From an uncultured Actinomycetes bacterium (GTDB lineage Bacteria > Actinomycetota > Acidimicrobiia > IMCC26256 > PALSA-555), in the NCBI GenBank assembly GCA_937927875.1, contig CALEYV010000008.1, positions 1 to 11,385 of the forward strand: a stretch of 11,385 nucleotides of DNA, read 5' to 3'. The position numbers were made by a program, and so were the translations under genes. The notes below the pieces were generated by a model, which worked only from the letters and a program-made list of their open reading frames with translations, was not told the origin of the DNA and ran no database searches. This document shows positions 1 through 6,328 of the stretch, in pieces; the first letter of the stretch is position 1, and each line of letters starts with the position of its first letter.

Positions 1-75
<75 letters not shown>

Positions 76-85
76 TGGCGCGCCG

Positions 86-91
86 AGTGTA
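86..91 (-). promoter_or_regulatory. Possible -10 box of the tRNA-Pro gene
   Basis: On the minus strand the hexamer TACACT lies 10 bases upstream of the mature tRNA 5' end. That would place transcription start about 3-4 bases before the tRNA, leaving a short leader for RNase P. No convincing -35 box is seen at 17-18 bases (GAGGTC or CGAGGT). The call rests on the hexamer and its position only. Confidence 0.35.
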
Positions 92-138
92 GCGGGAGGG
101 TCCGCCGAGACCTCGAGTGAGTAACCGCGTCGGGCCGG

Positions 139-519
139 CTACGCGGTCGTTCGCTCCGCGAGCACGCGTTTGACGGTGCGTCGCAGCGTTCCGGCGTCGA
201 TCGGCTTCACGAGCTCCGCGTCGACGTCCGCGCGCTTGGCGAGGAAGCGGTCGGCCTCGCGGTCGAGGAGCAGCACGATCGGAACCTCCGGCGCGCGGCC
301 TCCCGACGCCTCGAGGTGCAGGTCGATCGCGACCGCGAACCCGCCCATGTTCCCGATCTGCAGGTCGAGGATCACGACGTCGGGGTGCCGGGCCGCCACG
401 ATGTCGCGCACCTCCTGCCCGCGGTCGACCTCGAGGACCTCCTGGTCGGGTCCGGCCAGCGCGGTGCGAACCTGGTTCCGGATCCAGGCTCCGTCGGCGG
501 CGACGAGGATGGTGGCCAC
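139..519 (-). CDS. Single-domain response regulator (receiver domain only)
   Basis: The 126-residue protein consists of one CheY-like receiver domain with no output domain. The likely phosphorylated aspartate is D52 in the VVILDLQIGNMGG segment, and the conserved lysine is K105 in LVKPI. The acidic pocket is reduced: only D9 is present, with alanine at position 8, and the usual Thr/Ser after strand 4 appears to be leucine (L85). It may therefore be phosphorylated weakly or work by protein contact. The start is GTG at 517-519, with no Shine-Dalgarno sequence but a TATCGT hexamer six bases upstream, which suggests a leaderless message. It lies 48 bases downstream of the second ArsA-like gene on the same strand and could be partly co-transcribed with it. 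No histidine kinase is in the window, so its partner is unknown. The family call is firm and the role is not. Confidence 0.88.
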   Translation of the reverse strand: MATILVAADGAWIRNQVRTALAGPDQEVLEVDRGQEVRDIVAARHPDVVILDLQIGNMGGFAVAIDLHLEASGGRAPEVPIVLLLDREADRFLAKRADVDAELVKPIDAGTLRRTVKRVLAERTTA

Positions 520-525
520 GGCGAG

Positions 526-531
526 ACGATA
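526..531 (-). promoter_or_regulatory. Candidate -10 box for a leaderless response-regulator transcript
   Basis: TATCGT on the minus strand ends six bases before the GTG start codon, so transcription starting at the usual distance would begin at or beside the G of GTG. No ribosome binding site is present in the same stretch, which fits. A -35 box is not recognisable (GAGAGC at 17 bases). Confidence 0.38.
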
Positions 532-549
532 CCGAGCGCGAGCGCTCGG
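532..549. repeat. Perfect inverted repeat upstream of the response regulator
   Basis: CCGAGCG-CGAG-CGCTCGG is a 7-base stem with a 4-base loop (8 bp if the loop closes to 2). It lies between the stop of the ArsA-like gene and the response-regulator start, just upstream of the candidate -10 box. No T-tract follows on either strand, so it is not a classical terminator. It could be an operator in the promoter spacer or an RNA hairpin that separates the two genes. Confidence 0.55.
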
Positions 550-567
550 CTCTCGGCCTCGGGCCGG

Positions 568-1716
568 TCAGACGGTCGCGGTGGCGCGGTGCTTCCCGTC
601 GAGCAGGTGCTCGCCGACCGCAGTGAGGGCGTGGAACTCGATCACGTCGTGGGAGAGCGAGGGCACATAGACGACGGTGGCGGCGCCGATGCGAGCGCCG
701 ACCTCGCCGAGCTGTCGACGCTCCCGCTGGCCGAGCCCCGCGTAGTCGGCCAGGTTCGTGTAGCGCTCCGCCAGCCGCTCTGCCGCGGCGCCGCCGGCTC
801 GGCTCAGCGTCTCGGCCTGCTCTCGCAAGCCCGTGACCGGTCCCTCGACGCCGAAGTCGGGCTGGACCCGGTTGACGACCAGCGCCGCCACCGAGAGGTC
901 GGCCTCGCGCAGCCGCCCTGCGAAGTACTCGGCCTCGTCGACCGCGTCACGGCGGGGTGATGTGATGAGCACGAAGCCGGTCGCCGGTGACTGGAGCAGC
1001 TCCGCGACCCGCGCCGCCCGCTCCCGGAAACCCTGCTCCATGCCCTCGAAGGCCCGGAAGAACGCCACGATGTCGTCGAGGACCTCGGCGCCGATGACCT
1101 TGCCCGCCGTCCGCAGGAAGCGCTGCACCGCCGCGCCGGCCACCCGCATGTAGGTGCGGGTCGGCATCATCAGGAGCCGGAAGATCCGGTTGTCGAGCAG
1201 GCGCAGGAGCCGCTGGGGCGCGTCGAGGAAGTCGAGCGCGTGGCGCGACGGTGGCGTGTCGACGACGATGAGGTCGAAGCCGCCGTCCTCGTGCAGCTCG
1301 TGGAGCATCTCCATCGCCATGTACTCCTGGGTCCCCGACAGGGCGCCGGCGATGTTGCGGTAGAAGCGGTTCGCGAGGATGCGCTCGGCCTGCTCCTCGT
1401 TCTCGGCGTAGCGGCGCACCAGGCCGTCGAAGGTGGCGCGCGTGTCGAGCATCAGCGCCGACAGACGGCCTCCGGTTGCCCCGCCGCCGTCGTCCCACCG
1501 GGCCCGCGGGACCTCGTGCGCGCGGTCCCCGAGCTCGGCCAGCCCCATGGTGTCGGCGAGCCGCTTGGCGGGGTCGATGGTCACCACCACCGCGTTGCGT
1601 CCTCGACGCGCCGCGGCCAGGGCGAGCACGGCCGCGGTCGTGGTCTTGCCGACGCCGCCGGTGCCGCAGCACACGACGATGTGGCCATCCTCGACGAGGT
1701 GGTCGAGCGTGCTCAC
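568..1716 (-). CDS. ArsA/Get3-family ATPase, second of a pair (Rv3680/BagB-like)
   Basis: This 382-residue SIMIBI P-loop ATPase belongs to the ArsA/Get3 group. The Walker A segment is GTGGVGKT at residues 18-25; threonine T19 stands where most family members have the intra-dimer signature lysine. Switch I is TIDPAKR (46-52) and switch II is DTPPSRH (153-159). Residues about 169-223 are rich in hydrophobic and methionine-containing helices, resembling the client-binding region of Get3. The zinc CxxC motif of eukaryotic Get3 is absent, as only C16 and C17 are cysteines. The GTG start at 1714-1716 overlaps the stop of the upstream ATPase gene (GTGA) and has GGAG five bases upstream; a longer frame reaching 2112 is only a shadow of the upstream gene. 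The pair probably works as a heterodimer. By analogy to mycobacterial Rv3679/Rv3680 it is not an arsenite pump; the client is unknown. Confidence 0.9.
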   Translation of the reverse strand: MSTLDHLVEDGHIVVCCGTGGVGKTTTAAVLALAAARRGRNAVVVTIDPAKRLADTMGLAELGDRAHEVPRARWDDGGGATGGRLSALMLDTRATFDGLVRRYAENEEQAERILANRFYRNIAGALSGTQEYMAMEMLHELHEDGGFDLIVVDTPPSRHALDFLDAPQRLLRLLDNRIFRLLMMPTRTYMRVAGAAVQRFLRTAGKVIGAEVLDDIVAFFRAFEGMEQGFRERAARVAELLQSPATGFVLITSPRRDAVDEAEYFAGRLREADLSVAALVVNRVQPDFGVEGPVTGLREQAETLSRAGGAAAERLAERYTNLADYAGLGQRERRQLGEVGARIGAATVVYVPSLSHDVIEFHALTAVGEHLLDGKHRATATV

Positions 1717-2654
1717 GTCGGCTCCGGCAGCGCCGCGATGCCGGCGGCGAGGGCGTCGGCGAGCACCGAGGTTCCGTCCGGCCCGATCTCCCCGAAGAGG
1801 AACGGGAGCGCCAGCTGCGGCAGCGGCAGCCGACTCGCCAGCCGGTCGGCCTGCTCGAGCTCGAGGGTGCGCCGCTGGGCCCGGAACACGGCGGCCGCGT
1901 CGAGCGCGCGCGCCTCGGCGGTCACGACCGGCACCCCCGCCGTCGCGGCGTCCTCGCTGGCCGTGTGACCGTCGACCGACAACCCGCCGAGCAGCTGGTT
2001 CACGACGATCGGGCCGAGCTTCACGCCGACCCGGTCCTCGAGCGCGTAGGCGGTCTCGACCAGCTCGTTCACCGGCGTCTCCTCCGGCAGCGTCACGAGG
2101 AGCACCCGGCACCGGGTGGGGTCGGAAATCATCTCGATCACGTCCTCGGCCTGGGAGCGCACCGGGCCCAGGCGGACGGCGTCCAGCAGGCCCCGCGCCG
2201 ACAGCAGGAACGTGATCGCGTGCCCGGCCGCGGGGGCGTCGATGATGATGAGGTCCGCGACCTCGGCCTGCTCGAGCTGCTTGACCTTGCCGAGCACGAG
2301 GATGTCCTTCATGCCGGGCACCGCGGTGGCGACGACGTCCAGCACGCCGGTTCGCACCATGCGCTTGGAGATCCGGCGCAGCCCGCGATCCTCGAGGTAT
2401 TCGAGCAGCGCCTCGTCGGGCGCCACGGTACGGACCCGCAGCCGGTCCTCGACCTGCTGCTCCTCGTAGGTGAGCGGCGCAGTGCCCAACGCCGCCGCGA
2501 GTCCCGATTTGCCTTCGACCTCGACGATCAGCACGCTGGCCCCGGCGCGCGCTGCCGTCGTGGCCAGCGCCGCGGTCACGGTCGTCTTGCCGACGCCGCC
2601 CTTGCCGGCCACGATCACGACGCGGGAGGCGGAGCAGAACTGCTCCACGTTCAT
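1713..2654 (-). CDS. ArsA/Get3-family ATPase, first of a pair (Rv3679/BagA-like)
   Basis: The 313-residue protein has the canonical deviant Walker A GKGGVGKT at residues 17-24, including signature lysine K18. It has a switch II-like DAPAAGH (139-145) and a C-terminal IGPDG segment. In place of the switch I aspartate region it reads VEVEGKSG (44-51), so the nucleotide-sensing loop differs from its partner's. ATG at 2652-2654 is chosen because GGGAG lies seven bases upstream and the ATPase fold begins directly after it. An open frame running to 2939 would overlap the divergent gene's signal peptide and is not credible. It is the first gene of a minus-strand operon with the second ATPase, overlapping it by four bases, and possibly with the response regulator. 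In mycobacteria homologous genes sit next to whiB4 and are described as Get3-like; that parallel is from memory. The function here is inferred only at the level of ATP-driven client handling. Confidence 0.9.
   Translation of the reverse strand: MNVEQFCSASRVVIVAGKGGVGKTTVTAALATTAARAGASVLIVEVEGKSGLAAALGTAPLTYEEQQVEDRLRVRTVAPDEALLEYLEDRGLRRISKRMVRTGVLDVVATAVPGMKDILVLGKVKQLEQAEVADLIIIDAPAAGHAITFLLSARGLLDAVRLGPVRSQAEDVIEMISDPTRCRVLLVTLPEETPVNELVETAYALEDRVGVKLGPIVVNQLLGGLSVDGHTASEDAATAGVPVVTAEARALDAAAVFRAQRRTLELEQADRLASRLPLPQLALPFLFGEIGPDGTSVLADALAAGIAALPEPT
2631..2646. repeat. Palindrome GGAGCAG-AA-CTGCTCC
   Basis: This perfect 7-base inverted repeat has a 2-base centre and lies inside the first codons of the ArsA-like gene, 32 bases upstream of the divergent NfeD start codon. 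The two divergent starts are so close that regulatory sites must fall within coding sequence, so this could be an operator for the NfeD gene. It could also be chance within codons. Confidence 0.4.
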
Positions 2655-2677
2655 GGTCGAGCTCCCAGCCGGACTTC

Positions 2678-2694
2678 CATGATCACCGGTCATG
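2678..2694. repeat. Inverted repeat CATGA-N7-TCATG at the divergent start
   Basis: The arms CATGA and TCATG flank seven bases that include ACCGGT. The left arm contains the NfeD start codon, and the repeat is 23 bases upstream of the ArsA-like start on the other strand. It is placed where a shared regulator of both divergent genes could bind. The arms are short, so the call is weak. Confidence 0.3.
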
Positions 2695-4151
2695 CTACGA
2701 GCGGTTCGGCGGGACGCCGTCGTCGAAGCGCCGCCGCCGCGTTGGTGCTGGGACTGTTGGCGTGCGCCGTCGTCGCCACCGACGTCGCGTCCGCGGCCGT
2801 CCCGACGCCGACGAGGCGGGCGACGACCACGGTGCGCGTCGCCGCTGGCCGCCGTGGGATCGCCGTCGTGCAGGTCCAGGGCTACCTCGACCCACCGGTC
2901 GTCGCGCTGGCGCGCCGAGCGGTCACGGGCGCCAACCACGCGCGCAGCACGCTCCTGCTCGTGCAGCTCGACTCCGGTGGCGCGCTGTCGACCGACCTCG
3001 CGCCGCTGCTGCGAGCGGTCCGGCAGTCGCGGGTGCCGGTGGTGGTCTGGGTCGGCCCGTCAGGAGCGAGGGCGGAAGGGGGCGCGGCGCTGCTCGCCGA
3101 GGCGGCCACCGTCCTGTTCGTCTCGCCGGGCTCCGACGTCGGGCCGGCGTCCCCGGTCCGTCTCGACGACCCGAGCGCGACGTCCGTCGCGTCGACCGCG
3201 GCTCAGCTGGCCGCGTTCGCGGGCGCGAACGGGCGCACTGACGCCCGCGTCGGCGCGCTCGCCCGCACCCGCCTCGGCGCCAGCGCGGCGGCGGCCGCGC
3301 ACGTCACCAACGGGGTGCGGCCCACGATCGGCGAGGTCATCGTCACCCTCGACGGGCAGACGGTGCACACCGCAGCCGGGTCGGTGCACCTCTCGACCGC
3401 CCGGGTCATCGGCACCGGCCGGGGCCGACGGCGACAGCCGAACCAGGACGTCGTGTTCGCCAGCCTCACGCTCGGGGCCCGGATCCAGCACACCCTGATC
3501 GACCCCCGGATCGCCTACCTGCTCCTCGTCGCCGGCGCCGCCCTCATCGTGTTCGAGTTCTTCGCCGCCAGCGTCGGCTTCGCGGCCGCGGTCGGCGCGG
3601 CGGCCCTGCTCGGGGGCGCCTACGGCTGCTCGGACCTGCCCGTCCACGTGTGGGCGGCCGCCCTGCTCGGCGCGGCCGTGTTCGGGTTCGCCATCGACGT
3701 GCAGGCGGGGCGGCTCGGCCCCTGGACCGTCATCGGCGGCGCCGCCCTGCTCGCCGGATCACTCGGCCTGTTCGGCGGGTCGAGTCGGCTCCACGTCCCC
3801 TGGTGGGAGCTGGCGGTTGTGCTGCTGGCCACGCTCCTCTTCTTCATCGGGGCCCTGCCCGCCTTCGTCCGGTCCCGGTACTCGACGCCCACCGTCGGCC
3901 GGGAGGGCCTGGTCGGGGAGCTCGGCGAGGCCGAGGTGGCGGTCGACCCCAACGGCGTGGTCACGATCCGGGGCAGCCGGTGGCGGGCCTACACGAACCG
4001 GGCCACCCCCATCGAGCAGGGCGCCACGGTGCGAGTCGTCGCCGTCGACGGCCTGCTCCTGGAGGTCGAGCCGGAGGCGGGCGGCGCCCGTGACTACCGG
4101 GACCGCGCCCGCCGCCGGCGCGGGCCGGCCCGCTCCGAACCCGCCGGCTGA
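2679..4151 (+). CDS. NfeD-family membrane protein with inactive ClpP-like domain
   Basis: The 490-residue protein has the architecture of long NfeD proteins. A signal peptide covers about residues 1-39 (four arginines, a hydrophobic core, then an ASA site). A ClpP/crotonase-like domain covers about 55-250, a group of hydrophobic segments about 278-395, and a C-terminal NfeD OB-fold about 404-472 (TPTVGREGLVGELGEAEV). Active long NfeD proteins are serine proteases with a Ser-Lys dyad. Here the serine region reads GPSGARAEGGAALL (127-140), with glycine G134 at the nucleophile position, and the protein has no lysine at all. It is therefore probably a pseudoprotease or scaffold. Long NfeD proteins usually partner with stomatin/SPFH proteins, but none is in the window. 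ATG at 2679 has only a weak GGA five bases upstream, but it is needed to include the signal peptide's arginines. whiB lies 118 bases downstream. Confidence 0.85.
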   Translation: MITGHATSGSAGRRRRSAAAALVLGLLACAVVATDVASAAVPTPTRRATTTVRVAAGRRGIAVVQVQGYLDPPVVALARRAVTGANHARSTLLLVQLDSGGALSTDLAPLLRAVRQSRVPVVVWVGPSGARAEGGAALLAEAATVLFVSPGSDVGPASPVRLDDPSATSVASTAAQLAAFAGANGRTDARVGALARTRLGASAAAAAHVTNGVRPTIGEVIVTLDGQTVHTAAGSVHLSTARVIGTGRGRRRQPNQDVVFASLTLGARIQHTLIDPRIAYLLLVAGAALIVFEFFAASVGFAAAVGAAALLGGAYGCSDLPVHVWAAALLGAAVFGFAIDVQAGRLGPWTVIGGAALLAGSLGLFGGSSRLHVPWWELAVVLLATLLFFIGALPAFVRSRYSTPTVGREGLVGELGEAEVAVDPNGVVTIRGSRWRAYTNRATPIEQGATVRVVAVDGLLLEVEPEAGGARDYRDRARRRRGPARSEPAG

Positions 4152-4226
4152 CCGCTCCTTCGGCTGCTTCGCTTCCTCTCTTCTGCGCGTCCCCGCCTTC
4201 CTCTTTCCTGGACCGCGACGCGGCGG

Positions 4227-4232
4227 TATCGT
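4227..4232 (+). promoter_or_regulatory. Possible -10 box of the whiB gene
   Basis: TATCGT is the best TANNNT match in the 118-base gap before whiB. Transcription would start near 4239, exactly where a hairpin begins. No good -35 box is found (TTTCCT at 17 bases). The upstream part of the gap, about 4153-4210, is strongly pyrimidine-rich on the plus strand. Confidence 0.3.
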
Positions 4233-4238
4233 CCCGCG

Positions 4239-4255
4239 GCCGGCCCCAGGCCGGC
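4239..4255 (+). repeat. GC hairpin in the whiB leader
   Basis: GCCGGCC-CCA-GGCCGGC forms a 7-base-pair stem with a 3-base loop, ending 14 bases before the whiB GTG and directly upstream of the purine-rich AGGGGGAG. There is no T-tract, so a terminator for the NfeD gene is unlikely. A stable stem at the 5' end of the whiB message, affecting its stability or ribosome access, is the simplest reading. Confidence 0.5.
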
Positions 4256-4269
4256 GCGAGAGGGGGAGC

Positions 4270-4533
4270 GTGACTCGGCGCATCCTCGACGACACCTGGC
4301 CCCGGGACGCCGCCTGCCGGGGCCCGGCGTCAGCGCTCTTCTACCCACCCGCCGCCGCCGAGACCCGTCCCGAGCGCGAATCCCGAGAGCGCCGGGCCAA
4401 GTCGATCTGCTTCGGGTGCCCGGTGCAGGTGCCGTGCCTCACCTTCGCCCTCGAGACCCGAGAGCCGCACGGGGTCTGGGGCGGCCTCACCGAATCCGAG
4501 CGGCAAGCCCTCCTCGAGCGCCGAGCCGGCTGA
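4270..4533 (+). CDS. WhiB-family Fe-S transcriptional regulator
   Basis: The 87-residue protein shows the full WhiB signature: four cysteines C16, C47, C50 and C56 (spacing C-x30-C-x2-C-x5-C) that hold a [4Fe-4S] cluster, followed by the GVWGGLT turn (68-74) that contacts the sigma factor, and a basic C-terminus (RRAG). WhiB proteins are redox- or NO-responsive and act with the primary sigma factor. GTG at 4270 is the only reasonable start; the purine-rich AGGGGGAG stretch upstream is unusually close (about 1-4 bases). Its position near the ArsA/Get3-like ATPase pair parallels mycobacterial whiB4 beside Rv3679/Rv3680, so a WhiB4-like role is suggested. It is shorter than M. tuberculosis WhiB4, and the subclass is inference. 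Its stop is one base from the stop of the convergent selB. Confidence 0.95.
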   Translation: MTRRILDDTWPRDAACRGPASALFYPPAAAETRPERESRERRAKSICFGCPVQVPCLTFALETREPHGVWGGLTESERQALLERRAG

Positions 4534-4534
4534 A

Positions 4535-6328
4535 TCAACCCCCGACGCCGCTCGCCGGGCCCGGGATCCGATCGTCGCCCCGCCGCCGCGTCACGCCCTG
4601 GCGGTCGAGCCACCCGCAGATCGGCACCACGTACTTGCGGGTCGAGCCGAGCAGGTCCCGGATGTCGGCCACCGTGAGCCGCGGGCGGTCGCGGAAGGCC
4701 GCGGCGACGGCCTGGCGCGCCGACTCGAGCGCGGCCGCCGCGAACACCACCCCGTCCACGTCGACGAGCGCCCCCTCCCGCACCAGGGCCCGCACCAGGC
4801 CGGGGTCGCCGACCTCGTTCGGGCGTGGGGGCGCGAAGCCCGCCGCCTCGAACGCCTCCATCACCCGGCGGCCGTCCGGCGACGCCGCCGCCCGGTCGGC
4901 CTGGCTGCGATGGCGGATCGTCCCCCGCTCCACGACGAGCTCCCCGTCCCCGTTCAGCGCCGCCCGCAGCTGAGCCGGCGTCGCACCGAGGCCGGCCGCC
5001 ACCCCGGCCAGGTCGAGCCCGGGCTCGCCCGGATGGGCTTGCTGGTGCCGCCGCACCCGGTCGAGTGCGCCGGCTCGGATCGCGTCGAGGGCCGCCGGGT
5101 CGACGAGCCAGCCGTCGCGCCGGGCCGCGGTGCCGAGCGCCACCAGGTCGTCCCCGAGCGTCTCGGCCTCGCCCGCCGACAATCCACCGGCCCGGGTCAT
5201 CTCGTCGGTGGAGAGCCACGACGACGCCGCCAGCAGCCGCTCGCCGAGCGGTCGCTCGAGCCGGGCCGGCGCGTCCTTCGCCCGCCGGGTCGGCAGGACG
5301 TCGAGGATCTCGACGCCGGCGACGGTTCGGCGCCGTCCGAGGTCGCGCAGCACCAGCCGGTCCCCGGGCGCGAGCGGGAGCGGGGCCTCGAGGCGGAGCC
5401 GGGCGTAGCGCCCCCGCTCGTCGAGGGGGCGGTAGGCGGCGCGGTGCTCCCCCGAGCCGACCGCGGCGTGGACGCGCCGGCGCCGCGGGGCCTCGTCGTC
5501 GGCCAGCGGCGTGACCGCGACGTCGATCACCGTCGGGGTCGCCCACTGCCCCGGCCGCACGACCGCGTCGCCGCGCCGCAGGTCCTGGTGCTCCACGCCG
5601 GCCAGGTTCAGCGCCACCCGCGCCCCGACCTCGGCCTGCTGGGCCCGGCGCCCGGCCGACTCGACGGCGCGGACCCGCGCCGGGTGCCCGCCGGCCACCA
5701 CCTCGTCGTCGACCGCGAGCGCGCCGCCGGTGAGGGTCCCGGTTACGACGGTGCCGGCGCCCTTGACCGTGAACACGCGGTCCACCCACAGCCGGGGCCT
5801 CCCGGCGTCCCGAGGCGGCGGCGTCGACGCCAACACCATGTCGAGCGCGGCCCGGACGTCGTCGAGCCCGCGACCCGACACCGAGTCGCACACCACGAGC
5901 GGCGCCCCGGCCAGCGCGGAATCGGCGAGGCGCTCCTCGACCTCGAGCTGGGCGATGAGCAGCGTCTCGGCGTCGACGGTGTCGGCCTTCGTCAGCGCGA
6001 CCATCCCGGCCCCGATCCCGAGCAGCTCGAGGATGCGCAGGTGCTCCTCGCTCTGGGGCATCCAGCCCTCGCTCGCCGCGACGACGAACAGGGCGACCTC
6101 GACCGCGCCGACGCCGGCGAGCATGTTCTTGATGAACCGGACGTGGCCCGGCACGTCGACGAAGCCGACCTCAAGCCCCGACGGGAGGGTGGTGAACGCG
6201 AACCCGAGGTCGATCGTAAGGCCCCGGGTCTTCTCCTCGGCCAGGCGGTCGGGGTCGGTGCCGGTGAGCGCGCGAACCAGCGAGGACTTCCCGTGGTCGA
6301 CGTGACCCGCGGTCGCGACCGTCCTCAC
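4535..6328 (-). CDS. selB: Selenocysteine-specific elongation factor SelB
   Basis: SelB is the GTPase that brings Sec-tRNA to UGA codons marked by a SECIS hairpin. The 597-residue protein shows all EF-Tu-type GTPase motifs: G1 GHVDHGKS (8-15), G2 threonine T38 in RGLTIDLGFA, G3 DVPGH (58-62) and G4 TKAD (113-116). Domains 2 and 3 follow, and then a chain of winged helices that end in LGSTRKYVVPICGWLDRQGV and a basic TRRRGDDR segment, typical of the last, SECIS-binding domain. Length is normal for the family. GTG at 6326-6328 is chosen because the GTPase begins at once (RTVATAGHVDHGK) and overlaps the selA stop by GTGA, indicating translational coupling. The frame continues further upstream only inside selA. 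The gene ends one base from whiB, convergently. Confidence 0.97.
   Translation of the reverse strand: MRTVATAGHVDHGKSSLVRALTGTDPDRLAEEKTRGLTIDLGFAFTTLPSGLEVGFVDVPGHVRFIKNMLAGVGAVEVALFVVAASEGWMPQSEEHLRILELLGIGAGMVALTKADTVDAETLLIAQLEVEERLADSALAGAPLVVCDSVSGRGLDDVRAALDMVLASTPPPRDAGRPRLWVDRVFTVKGAGTVVTGTLTGGALAVDDEVVAGGHPARVRAVESAGRRAQQAEVGARVALNLAGVEHQDLRRGDAVVRPGQWATPTVIDVAVTPLADDEAPRRRRVHAAVGSGEHRAAYRPLDERGRYARLRLEAPLPLAPGDRLVLRDLGRRRTVAGVEILDVLPTRRAKDAPARLERPLGERLLAASSWLSTDEMTRAGGLSAGEAETLGDDLVALGTAARRDGWLVDPAALDAIRAGALDRVRRHQQAHPGEPGLDLAGVAAGLGATPAQLRAALNGDGELVVERGTIRHRSQADRAAASPDGRRVMEAFEAAGFAPPRPNEVGDPGLVRALVREGALVDVDGVVFAAAALESARQAVAAAFRDRPRLTVADIRDLLGSTRKYVVPICGWLDRQGVTRRRGDDRIPGPASGVGG

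Noticed and set aside
1717..2112. N-terminal extension of the second ATPase
   Set aside because: The extension overlaps the first ATPase gene and is low-complexity; GTG at 1716 has a ribosome binding site and the standard family N-terminus.
2637..2652. GAAC...GTTC resembling an actinobacterial SOS box
   Set aside because: The half-sites are separated by eight bases instead of four.
1476..2678. Very long rightward open frame extending the NfeD gene upstream by 400 codons
   Set aside because: It runs antisense through the ATPase gene, its translation is low-complexity (Arg/Pro/His-rich), and a clear signal peptide begins at 2679.
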